NCBI GenBank assembly: GCA_947626665.1
Contig: CANQTB010000003.1
Location: forward strand, 1-33,045
Reading direction: 5' to 3'
Length of the DNA stretch: 33,045 nucleotides
From: an uncultured Eggerthellaceae bacterium
GTDB taxonomy: Bacteria; Actinomycetota; Coriobacteriia; Coriobacteriales; Eggerthellaceae
Made by a program: the position numbers and the translations under genes. Positions 21,215 through 27,693 of the stretch are shown here, piece after piece. The notes under the pieces were generated by a model. The model did no database searches and was not told the DNA's origin. It was given only the letters and a program-made list of their open reading frames with translations. Numbering within the stretch: the stretch's first letter is position 1; every line of letters starts with the position of its first letter.

Positions 21215-23327
21215 ACTATTTCGCGATGAGCATGGCTTTACGACGCTCGGCATGGCAGTTGCTCTTCTCGTAACGCTCTCTCTCATTTTTACGACCGCAC
21301 AGGTGTATCGGATCAATGCCGCCTCTGCCGATGTTCAAGATGTTGCAGACGCGAGCGCTTTAGCTGCCGAAAACGACGTTGCGGAATTTATGGTTGCCGT
21401 CAAGACGGCTGATGCAATTGTGCTTTCCATGACGCTGCTCAGCTCATTTTCCTATGCAATAGGGATTGTTGCGATGTGTGTTCCTCCAGCGATGGGGATC
21501 GGGGAAGAGCTTATCGAAGCCGGAGGGAAAATCATCGAAGCGCGAAATACCTTCGCTCAAAATGTGGCGAAGGGCCTCAATGTTTTGCAGCAAGCGCTTC
21601 CGTTCTTATGCGCTGCTGATGCCGTGCTTGTTGCACAGGCTAATGGCGGCGGGGTGACGAATGCCTTCTATCAGGCTATTGCGGTGCCGATTCCCAGCGA
21701 GGGCGCCCCGATCGTCATCGGCGAGGCCCAAGGCTCGGATGAGATGAAAGAAGCGGTTGAAGAAGGCTTTGACGATGTGCGCGATCTTGCCGAAAAGGCC
21801 GATGAGCTCGCTCAGCAAGCGAACGAAATAAAAGAAGAGGGCTATCAGCATGACTGCGGTTTAAATCCCGACTATTGCATGTATCAGCGCGCAGAGACGC
21901 TTGCCGATATGCTGGGCGTGGAAAATCCCTACTATGCGAGTGCCGACACGTGGTCCTTTTCGGTTGCTCTCAAACGTGCGCAAGAGTATTACCGGCGACG
22001 CCTTGCACAGGAGGCCCCCGCTTCAACAAGCGTTTCGGAACAAGCAAACTCCGCTTTGCGAAAACGGTTCTATGCCTATGCCGTTGAACAGGTATCCCAG
22101 GGCTATGTTGTGGAAACCGACGAAGAATTCGATGCGCTTTTCCCCGAACTGCCGAAGAATACGAGCGAAATGCGCGCTACCGAGCTTTATACCGAGGCGG
22201 TGTATCCCATAACGAACGGGGACGAGGGCCAAGTAATGCATGCTTGGGAGGGGTGTCCTCAGGCAAGTGGCGCTTCATCGTATGGATCGATCGCTCAGAT
22301 GGAATCAGGAGGATTCGGGAAATGTCCGCTCTGTGAGTTCACCGCTTCAAGCTTGGGAAAGGTTGCCGCAGCCTCCACCTCGATCGAGAACGGTTTCGAA
22401 TATCACTATAACGTGGTGGCACAGGCGGCCAAACGTTATGAAGAAGTGCAAGATGAGCTGAAGCCCGCACTCAAAGAGGCGAAGGAAAAGGCGGGGGATC
22501 TCTTCGAAACATGTTTTGATGTTATTGAAGAGGCATGCGGTTATCGCATCGAGGCGTCTCCGCCCGGAAGCAAAGGAATGATCGCCCTCGTTGCGAATGT
22601 TTCCTCAACAGCCGCCGACACAGGATTTGAAAACAGTTTCGTGGGAGGCGGCGCGACGCTTGGCGCTCGAGCGGCCGTTTCGGGGGCGACCCTTCTGAAG
22701 GATACATCGGCGGAAGGGAAGACAGTTCTCAATTCGCTGCTTGATGGCCTCGGTGACGATGGAGGAGCGCTCGTTGGAACGGGGAGGTTGTTGCTTGATT
22801 GTTGGTCGGGGCTGCTTGAGGTGTATGGCAACGGTGTGAACGCACTGACCGACACGCTTTCAGAAGCGCTTGGCGACATTCCCTTGATCGGACCTTCAGG
22901 CTTGGGGGAATGGGCGGCGAACGCGGTGACGGAAGGCCTTCAGGCCCTCGGACTGGAACCGGCAGACACGACGATTCTGAAACCGGCCCTTATCAATACG
23001 GCCTATGTGGCAGCTGCCGATGATCAGGGGTTTGCCGTATCGTATCGGTCGCTGCAGCAAAAAGCAATGAGCCTTCCCGCTTCAAGCTCCGATCTGTTCA
23101 CGTCGCTTGTCACATCGGTCGAATCCGATGCGATCGATGAGCTTGATCGTGCTGGTGAGGGGATTGTTCTTGCAACAATCGAAGTTCCGGTGATCGGAGT
23201 GTCCGTTCCCTTGACGATCGCAATCCCCCCTTCCTTGGTTGAGCAAGGGAAGGGCCTTGTCGAGCAGGCAGCCGATGGGCTTCGAGGAATTCAAGGAGCG
23301 ATTTTGGGGAGGAGAACGTGGGAATGA
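21207..23327 (+). CDS. large TadG-like protein
   Basis: The 706-residue protein has one N-terminal membrane helix after a short basic stretch (HGFTTLGMAVALLVTLSLIFTTAQVYR). The segment DVQDVADASALAAEN that follows is typical of TadG/TadE-G N-termini (the AADAAALA motif). The long remainder is predicted to be extracytoplasmic and largely helical, with several Glu/Lys-rich coiled-coil-like stretches and a few cysteine pairs (CPLCEF, HDCGLNPDYC). No von Willebrand factor motif was found. ATG 21207 overlaps the preceding stop; the ribosome binding site is weak, so translation is probably coupled. Confidence 0.75.
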   Translation: MIKLFRDEHGFTTLGMAVALLVTLSLIFTTAQVYRINAASADVQDVADASALAAENDVAEFMVAVKTADAIVLSMTLLSSFSYAIGIVAMCVPPAMGIGEELIEAGGKIIEARNTFAQNVAKGLNVLQQALPFLCAADAVLVAQANGGGVTNAFYQAIAVPIPSEGAPIVIGEAQGSDEMKEAVEEGFDDVRDLAEKADELAQQANEIKEEGYQHDCGLNPDYCMYQRAETLADMLGVENPYYASADTWSFSVALKRAQEYYRRRLAQEAPASTSVSEQANSALRKRFYAYAVEQVSQGYVVETDEEFDALFPELPKNTSEMRATELYTEAVYPITNGDEGQVMHAWEGCPQASGASSYGSIAQMESGGFGKCPLCEFTASSLGKVAAASTSIENGFEYHYNVVAQAAKRYEEVQDELKPALKEAKEKAGDLFETCFDVIEEACGYRIEASPPGSKGMIALVANVSSTAADTGFENSFVGGGATLGARAAVSGATLLKDTSAEGKTVLNSLLDGLGDDGGALVGTGRLLLDCWSGLLEVYGNGVNALTDTLSEALGDIPLIGPSGLGEWAANAVTEGLQALGLEPADTTILKPALINTAYVAAADDQGFAVSYRSLQQKAMSLPASSSDLFTSLVTSVESDAIDELDRAGEGIVLATIEVPVIGVSVPLTIAIPPSLVEQGKGLVEQAADGLRGIQGAILGRRTWE

Positions 23328-23770
23328 CCGCGCGCATGATGAAGGTGCTGAGAGGCAGACAAGGGCAGATGACGCTCGAGTTTCTTGTTGTGCTGCCGGC
23401 GGTGATCGCGATTGCGGCAATTGCGGTGAACGCCGGAGTGTTCTTCTCGGATTGCGCGGCCTTCGATCGCATTGCTCGCAACGCAACGCGCCTTTATGCG
23501 ACATCGCCAAGCGCGGAGCAAAGTGCCGATGCATGTTTGGCGCTTGCCTGTGCAGACATCGAATCGGCTTGCGATCGGAACAACCTCAGTGTTGAAGGGC
23601 GCGTGGAAGCAGCGGCATGGGGGCAGACAAGGTTCACCTACACGCTCCATTATCAGCCGACGCTTTTCGGGTTCGGGTTGAAAAGCGAGGTGTTTGGCGT
23701 TGCCTTGCCCGCGCTTTCCCACAGCGTTTCACTTGTTGTTGATACGTACAAGCCGGGAATGCTCTTTTAA
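23318..23770 (+). CDS. third TadE-like pseudopilin
   Basis: The 150-residue protein has the TadE signature RQGQMTLEFLVVLPAVIAIAAIAVNAGVFF after a basic leader. Its extracytoplasmic part has four cysteines (SDCAAF, DACLALACADIESAC) that may pair. GTG 23318 has GGGGAGGAG at ideal distance and is preferred over ATG 23324. The start overlaps the end of the TadG-like gene. Confidence 0.83.
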   Translation: MGMTARMMKVLRGRQGQMTLEFLVVLPAVIAIAAIAVNAGVFFSDCAAFDRIARNATRLYATSPSAEQSADACLALACADIESACDRNNLSVEGRVEAAAWGQTRFTYTLHYQPTLFGFGLKSEVFGVALPALSHSVSLVVDTYKPGMLF

Positions 23771-23792
23771 GCAAAGAGGAAGATGATTCGAA

Positions 23793-24347
23793 ATGAGGGT
23801 GAATCAGATTCGGCTCATGAAGGCCTCATTTGGCATAGCAGTGGGCTTTTCGCTTTTGGCCGTGATGAATGTTTGCGAAACGGGCTTGCAAACGGCTGAT
23901 GAGCCCGTAGCTGATCGCCAAATCGAAGGCCCCGTTCTGGATCTCGGTTCGTTAGAGGAGGTGAATAGCGAAAACCTGCTTTCCCAAATAGAGGAAGCGC
24001 AGAAAAGCCTTGGCGCATATCGAAAAAGCCTTGGGGATTTACCCCCATGGTTTCATGAAGAGCTGCTTTCTCTGCAGGCAGGCGAAAGGATAGGGATAGA
24101 GGATTGCTATATGGACGCAACGGAATCGATTGTGAGCTTTACCAGCAAATGCGATTGCCAAAAGCTCCAAAGCCTCCTTGAAGGCGAACTGAGGGGAAAC
24201 GGTTGGATTGCCTATGAAAGCGGTTATGAGGGATGTATGAGCTTTACGAAGGAAGGAGGAAGATGCCGATGGGTGCTTCTCAGCTGCGTGGCGATCGGGG
24301 AGAAATCGGTGGCAACGTTGATTGTCTCGAAAAAGGGCGATACGTGA
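23793..24347 (+). CDS. secreted or membrane-anchored protein of unknown function
   Basis: I do not recognise this 184-residue protein. It begins with a basic stretch and a hydrophobic segment (ASFGIAVGFSLLAVMNVCETG) that could be a signal peptide or an anchor; the cysteine after it is not in a clear lipobox. The rest is acidic, with a later half containing five cysteines (EDCY, KCDCQ, GCMSF, RCRW, LSCVA). AGAGGAAG precedes the ATG. Its place, between the last TadE-like gene and the DUF192 gene with overlapping ends, suggests a pilus-related role. Confidence 0.7.
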   Translation: MRVNQIRLMKASFGIAVGFSLLAVMNVCETGLQTADEPVADRQIEGPVLDLGSLEEVNSENLLSQIEEAQKSLGAYRKSLGDLPPWFHEELLSLQAGERIGIEDCYMDATESIVSFTSKCDCQKLQSLLEGELRGNGWIAYESGYEGCMSFTKEGGRCRWVLLSCVAIGEKSVATLIVSKKGDT

Positions 24348-24670
24348 TGCGCCTCAATATAGCGGCAACGCTTTTTGCGCGTTTGAAAGGTTTGGCGGGC
24401 AGAAGCGTCCCTTCCGAAGAAATAATCTTGGCGAGTTGTCGGGATATTCACACCTATACGATGCACCGGAAGATCGATGTTGCCTTCGTGAGCCCAAAAG
24501 GAGAAGTTCTTGCCGTTTATCGGGAGCTTCAGCCGCACAAGCGCAAGAAATGCAAGAACGCGGCATTCGTTATCGAAAGGATCGCCCAAGATGGATGTTG
24601 GCTTCAGGTTGGTGATGAGCTGGGGCTCACGCGCATCTCGTTGGAAGCGATAGGAAAGGAGAGGCGATGA
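24347..24670 (+). CDS. DUF192 family protein
   Basis: The 107-residue protein matches the DUF192 family: ARLKGLAGRSVP, then CRDIHTYTMHRKIDVAFVSPKGEVLAVYREL, then a later AAFVIER stretch. DUF192 proteins are small beta-barrels without a settled function, and I recall them accompanying Tad-type loci. The start is ambiguous. ATG 24347 overlaps the preceding stop (TGATG). ATG 24263 in the same frame has a very strong AAGGAGG but would overlap the upstream gene by 85 bases. The shorter form contains the whole recognisable domain. Confidence 0.75.
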   Translation: MRLNIAATLFARLKGLAGRSVPSEEIILASCRDIHTYTMHRKIDVAFVSPKGEVLAVYRELQPHKRKKCKNAAFVIERIAQDGCWLQVGDELGLTRISLEAIGKERR

Positions 24671-25032
24671 ACGCCCAAGAAATAAGGTATGCGACAAAGG
24701 AATGTCCCATTTGTAAAACAAAACTATTTGCCGATATGAAAACCTGCTATGGATGTCTCCATGATTTCAGTGAGGAGCCATTCGACTATGAATTTCCGAG
24801 CATTTTTGAGCCTGAAGACGTGCAGGTTCATACGGAGCAACAAAGCTCGACGATACCGCTCGAAGCGATCCCGACAATTGACTTCTCGCCAGCGCAAGAA
24901 GGGAAAAGCCCAAACAAGGGCCAATGGCTTCTCAGGATCGAGCTTGAGGAAGCAGATGAGCCGAAGCGAAATTGGCGCATCGAGCTTAATCCCTCAGAGC
25001 CGCGCTTTTATCCTGAGCCACTGGGCCGATAA
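24667..25032 (+). CDS. small zinc-ribbon protein at the end of the Tad operon
   Basis: The 121-residue protein has two CxxC knuckles, ECPICKTKLFADMKTCYGCLHDF, forming a probable zinc ribbon at residues 14-32. An acidic, proline-containing middle and a C-terminal segment WLLRIELEEADEPKRNWRIEL follow, which may form a beta-rich or FHA-like piece. The ATG overlaps the DUF192 stop (ATGA), and AAAGGAGAGG stands before it, so it belongs to the same transcript. A role in regulation or assembly of the pilus is possible but unproven. Confidence 0.72.
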   Translation: MNAQEIRYATKECPICKTKLFADMKTCYGCLHDFSEEPFDYEFPSIFEPEDVQVHTEQQSSTIPLEAIPTIDFSPAQEGKSPNKGQWLLRIELEEADEPKRNWRIELNPSEPRFYPEPLGR

Positions 25033-25054
25033 TGCGCTGAGCCGCTGGGCCGAT
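25015..25054. repeat. 24-bp-period direct repeat across the end of the zinc-ribbon gene
   Basis: GAGCCACTGGGCCGAT (25015-25030) recurs as GAGCCGCTGGGCCGAT (25039-25054), with one mismatch in 16. The first copy holds the last codons of the zinc-ribbon gene and the second lies in the 44-base gap before the convergent thrC stop. Loss or gain of a copy would change the protein's C-terminus. Confidence 0.8.
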
Positions 25055-25076
25055 GAGCTGCAAAGCCCTGCGCTCG

Positions 25077-26654
25077 CTACGATGTTTGGCGGATGAACGT
25101 TTCCACCGCACGTTCGATCGTCGAGGCGTCACCATCAATGACCTCGGTGAACCGAACAGGGAGGTTATCAAGATCGGCGAGGTTTCGCGGAATGAAGGAT
25201 TGCCCGGTCTCTTGTGCGACGAGGTTGTTCAGTTCGCAGCCCGAAAGTGCCGCCGCTTCTGCGGGAAGCTCCTCCTCATAAGCGAGGTGATGGACGGCGC
25301 GGTAAACGCTCGGCCCGAATTTCGCCCAATGAGCGGTCGAAACGATGACAAGCGGGTTCGTACCGCGGTTATCAAAGCCTGCTTTGCAGGCGATGGCGGT
25401 GTGAGAATCGACCAGATAGCCGTAGGTCGAGAGGACCTCGCGAATAGTGGCAAGGCATTCCTCGTTGTTAACCGACGCTGCAACGTAATTGCTCTGCAAC
25501 GATTCTCGCGTTTTATCGTCAACCACAAACTTGCGCTGCGTTTTCAGATCTTCCATCCATGACTTTACGAGGGAGGCGCTGCGTCCGCAAAGCTCGAACA
25601 GCTGGCGTTCCATGTTGGAAGACACGAGGATGTCCATTGAGGGAGCGGGCGTTAAGATGAAGGGGCGATCCGAGATATCGTAGGTGCCCGTTTCGATAAA
25701 GTCGGTCAGCACGCGGTTCACGTTGCTTGCGCAGATAAGCCGCTCAATGGGGGCTCCCATCTGTTTGGCGTACCAAGCCGCGAGGATATTGCCGAAGTTG
25801 CCGGTCGGCACGCAAATATCGATAGGGTCGCCGGCTGCGACGCCGCCACGCGAAACGAGCGTAGCGTAAGCGGAAAGGTAGTAGACGATTTGCGGCATGA
25901 GCCTGCCCCAATTGATGGAGTTGGCGCTTGAAAGCGCGATGTCGTAATTCTTCGCAAGATGATCGGCGAAGACAGGGTCGTCAAACGCGAACTTCACGCC
26001 GGTTTGGCAGTCGTCGAAGTTTCCGCGAACTGCCCATACGTACACGTTGTCGCCGCCCTGAGTTACCATCTGCTTGCGTTGGATGTCGCTTACGCCGCCA
26101 TCGGGGAACAGCACGCCGATGCGGACGCCTTCCACTCCTTGAAAGCCGGCCAAAGCAGCCTTGCCCGTATCGCCTGAGGTAGCGACCAAGATCATAAAGT
26201 CGGTGTGAAGCTTTCCCTGTTCACGGAGGGCTTGGGCGCTTTTCGAGAACACGTGGGGCAAACATTGCAAAGCCATGTCTTTGAAGGCGCTTGTCGGCCC
26301 ATGCCAAAGCTCCAGAACATGGGTTTTCTCATCGAGAGGATGGAGGGGGCAGATTTCCTCTGTATCGAAATTGTCTGCATATGATGCGCCCATCACCTCA
26401 TCAATAACCACATCGGGAAGATCGATATTGAAGGCGCGATAAACAAACGCTGCTCGTTTCGCATAAGGCATTTCTGCAAGCGCAAGAACCTCGTCAAGGC
26501 TGAAGTGGGGGATTTCGCACGGGACGAAAAGCCCCCCGCCCGAGGCAAGCCCCTCCAACACTACTTGGGTAAATGGCAACGGCTCGGTAATAGTGCCCCG
26601 CGTGTCGAGGTAGCGGTTCTCGCCAAATTGAGTCGAGCGTGACAAGCAATCCAT
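25077..26654 (-). CDS. thrC: threonine synthase
   Basis: ThrC converts O-phosphohomoserine to threonine with pyridoxal phosphate, the last step of threonine synthesis. The 525-residue protein has the N-terminal segment TEPLPFTQVVLEGLASGGGLFVP and the PLP-lysine motif HGPTSAFKDMALQ, with Lys near residue 125. The later motifs LVATSGDTGKAALAGF and CVPTGNFGNILAAWYAKQMG bind the cofactor phosphate and substrate. It is longer than the E. coli enzyme (428 residues), as in the variant common in some bacteria and in fungi. ATG 26654 was chosen because GAAGGA stands seven bases upstream, rather than the TTG opening at 26681. It is divergent from the feo cluster. Confidence 0.93.
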   Translation of the reverse strand: MDCLSRSTQFGENRYLDTRGTITEPLPFTQVVLEGLASGGGLFVPCEIPHFSLDEVLALAEMPYAKRAAFVYRAFNIDLPDVVIDEVMGASYADNFDTEEICPLHPLDEKTHVLELWHGPTSAFKDMALQCLPHVFSKSAQALREQGKLHTDFMILVATSGDTGKAALAGFQGVEGVRIGVLFPDGGVSDIQRKQMVTQGGDNVYVWAVRGNFDDCQTGVKFAFDDPVFADHLAKNYDIALSSANSINWGRLMPQIVYYLSAYATLVSRGGVAAGDPIDICVPTGNFGNILAAWYAKQMGAPIERLICASNVNRVLTDFIETGTYDISDRPFILTPAPSMDILVSSNMERQLFELCGRSASLVKSWMEDLKTQRKFVVDDKTRESLQSNYVAASVNNEECLATIREVLSTYGYLVDSHTAIACKAGFDNRGTNPLVIVSTAHWAKFGPSVYRAVHHLAYEEELPAEAAALSGCELNNLVAQETGQSFIPRNLADLDNLPVRFTEVIDGDASTIERAVETFIRQTS

Positions 26655-26684
26655 AATGCATCCTTCATGACGGCAATCCAATCC

Positions 26685-26699
26685 TTTGCATTATGCAAA
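26685..26699. promoter_or_regulatory. 15-bp perfect palindrome over the presumed thrC promoter
   Basis: TTTGCATTATGCAAA is perfectly symmetric around its central T and lies 31 bases upstream of the thrC start. On the minus strand it contains CATAAT, a plausible -10 box. A second, imperfect palindrome CCTCGTTTGACGAAGG lies next to it at about 26701-26716. The arrangement suggests a repressor site for thrC; the regulator is not known. Confidence 0.5.
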
Positions 26700-26713
26700 A
26701 CCTCGTTTGACGA

Positions 26714-26735
26714 AGGCAGAAATGCCTCATTTTTT
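26714..26735 (+). terminator. possible terminator or attenuator hairpin in the thrC-feo spacer
   Basis: AGGCA and TGCCT pair around a GAAA tetraloop, and CA plus six T residues follow on the plus strand. The stem is only five base pairs, so the terminator would be weak. No plus-strand gene lies just upstream, so its job is unclear; it may be chance or belong to antisense transcription. Confidence 0.3.
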
Positions 26736-26757
26736 CCATGAAAGGCCGCGCGTTAAC

Positions 26758-26778
26758 GGCTAATTTGAGAAGTTAGCC
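26758..26778. promoter_or_regulatory. inverted repeat upstream of feoA1, candidate metal-regulator operator
   Basis: GGCTAA and TTAGCC are perfect complements separated by nine bases, for a 21-bp element just upstream of the presumed feo promoter. The half-sites resemble the TTAG/CTAA content of DtxR/MntR-type boxes but do not match a full box. The DtxR-type protein encoded at the end of this cluster is an obvious candidate ligand. Confidence 0.45.
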
Positions 26779-26787
26779 AAATCTTCC

Positions 26788-26814
26788 TTTACAAAATGTT
26801 TGAGAAGGTATACT
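26788..26814 (+). promoter_or_regulatory. putative promoter of the feo cluster
   Basis: TTTACA (26788-26793) and TATACT (26809-26814) match five of six consensus bases each, separated by 15 bases, which is slightly short. The predicted leader before the feoA1 start at 26902 is about 80 bases. Confidence 0.45.
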
Positions 26815-26901
26815 TTTAGTAAACCAACGGTAACTTATTCGCTTCTTGCCAATTTCTTTAGGCGAGAACGAGCGAACGGCAAAAGAAGAAGGATGGATGT
26901 C

Positions 26902-27186
26902 ATGCAGGAAGCTTCGGTAGTCGAAAGAATTGCCTTTGCGACGCTCAACGATGACTTCGGAACGCGCCAGCAGATGCCGCTTTCGTTTTTACGGAGCGGC
27001 GATCGTGCCCGCATCGCCAAAGTTCGTGGCAAGGGCGAGGTGCATCATCATCTCGAAAACCTCGGTTTTGTCGAGGGCGCCGACGTGTATGTGGTTTCCG
27101 AGCAAGGGGGGAACCTCATCATCGAGATCAAGGGCACGCAGGTGGCGCTCGATCGCAGCATCGCATCGAAGATCATCACATGCTAG
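26902..27186 (+). CDS. feoA: FeoA-family protein (first copy)
   Basis: FeoA proteins are small SH3-like, cytoplasmic accessory factors of the FeoB ferrous-iron transporter. The 94-residue form contains MPLSFLRSGDRARIAKVRGKGEVHHHLENLGFVEGADVYVVS and IIEIKGTQVALDRSIASKI, the usual FeoA pattern. ATG 26902 has AAGGATGG at good distance; ATG 26893 in the same frame is the alternative. The ORF-track opening at 26800 lies in the promoter. A second feoA follows after a 119-base spacer with a strong hairpin. Confidence 0.87.
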   Translation: MQEASVVERIAFATLNDDFGTRQQMPLSFLRSGDRARIAKVRGKGEVHHHLENLGFVEGADVYVVSEQGGNLIIEIKGTQVALDRSIASKIITC

Positions 27187-27195
27187 CAATACATT

Positions 27196-27223
27196 GAGCG
27201 GCTCTGGCTCTGCCCAGCCGCTC
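27196..27223 (+). repeat. 8-bp perfect hairpin between the two feoA genes
   Basis: GAGCGGCT and AGCCGCTC pair perfectly around a 12-base loop, starting nine bases after the feoA1 stop. There is no T-run, so it is not an ordinary terminator. A GC-rich hairpin at this place could protect the upstream message end or mark an RNA processing point. Confidence 0.65.
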
Positions 27224-27305
27224 GGCAACAGGATTCTCAACGAATGGGAATATAAAAGAGGAAAGTAAAAGCACGAGGCAAGAGGAAAGGACGGATGGCG
27301 GAAGA

Positions 27306-27557
27306 ATGGCAGAGGCATCTCAGGGAAACGTGCCGAAGAAGACCCTTCGCGATGTGCCGATCGGCGAAACGGCAAAGGTCGTGCGTCTTACCGGCGAGGG
27401 CGCGCTGAAGCGCCACATCATGGACATGGGCATCACGAAAGGCGTCGACGTGTACGTTCGCAAGGTGGCGCCCCTCGGAGACCCCATCGAGGTGACGGTG
27501 CGCGGCTACGAGCTTTCGCTGCGTAAGAGCGAGGCGGAAAACGTCGTGGTTGGCTAG
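27306..27557 (+). CDS. feoA: FeoA-family protein (second copy)
   Basis: The 83-residue protein has the FeoA pattern: LRDVPIGETAKVVRLTGEGALKRHIMDMGITKGVDVYVRKVAPLGDPIEVTVRGYELSLRKSEA. It is closer to the usual FeoA consensus than the first copy, including the DPIEVTVRGYELSLR stretch. The ribosome binding site is modest (GGCGGAAG). Two FeoA genes ahead of one feoB is a known layout in several anaerobes. Confidence 0.92.
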   Translation: MAEASQGNVPKKTLRDVPIGETAKVVRLTGEGALKRHIMDMGITKGVDVYVRKVAPLGDPIEVTVRGYELSLRKSEAENVVVG

Positions 27558-27563
27558 GCCGCG

Positions 27564-27627
27564 GGTGATGTAAGACGGCGTAAAGCGGCGTGAGGCGGCA
27601 TAAGGCGACCGCCGCATTCGCATCACC
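27564..27627 (+). repeat. long-range stem enclosing 10-bp repeats before feoB
   Basis: GGTGATG (27564-27570) and CATCACC (27621-27627) are perfect complements that enclose about 50 bases of imperfect 10-bp repeats related to GCGGCGTAAG, ending in GGCGACCGCCGC, which can itself fold. The element stands between the feoA2 stop and the terminator at 27629. It could be a structured leader of feoB. Confidence 0.55.
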
Positions 27628-27628
27628 G

Positions 27629-27652
27629 TGCGCCAAAGGGCGCATCTTTTTT
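27629..27652 (+). terminator. intrinsic terminator between feoA2 and feoB
   Basis: TGCGCC and GGCGCA form a GC-rich six-base stem around an AAAG loop, followed by TC and six T residues, a standard rho-independent terminator. It lies inside what looks like one operon, 42 bases before the feoB start. Partial termination or attenuation before feoB is therefore likely. Confidence 0.75.
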
Positions 27653-27693
27653 GAGCATGAGTTAGACGAAATTAACTTTAAGGAGAGAAAGGT

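Noticed and set aside
24263-24346. Upstream ATG with AAGGAGG as the start of the DUF192 gene
   Set aside because: It has an excellent ribosome binding site but would overlap the preceding gene by 85 bases, and the domain is complete from ATG 24347. Kept as an alternative in the gene entry rather than as the call.
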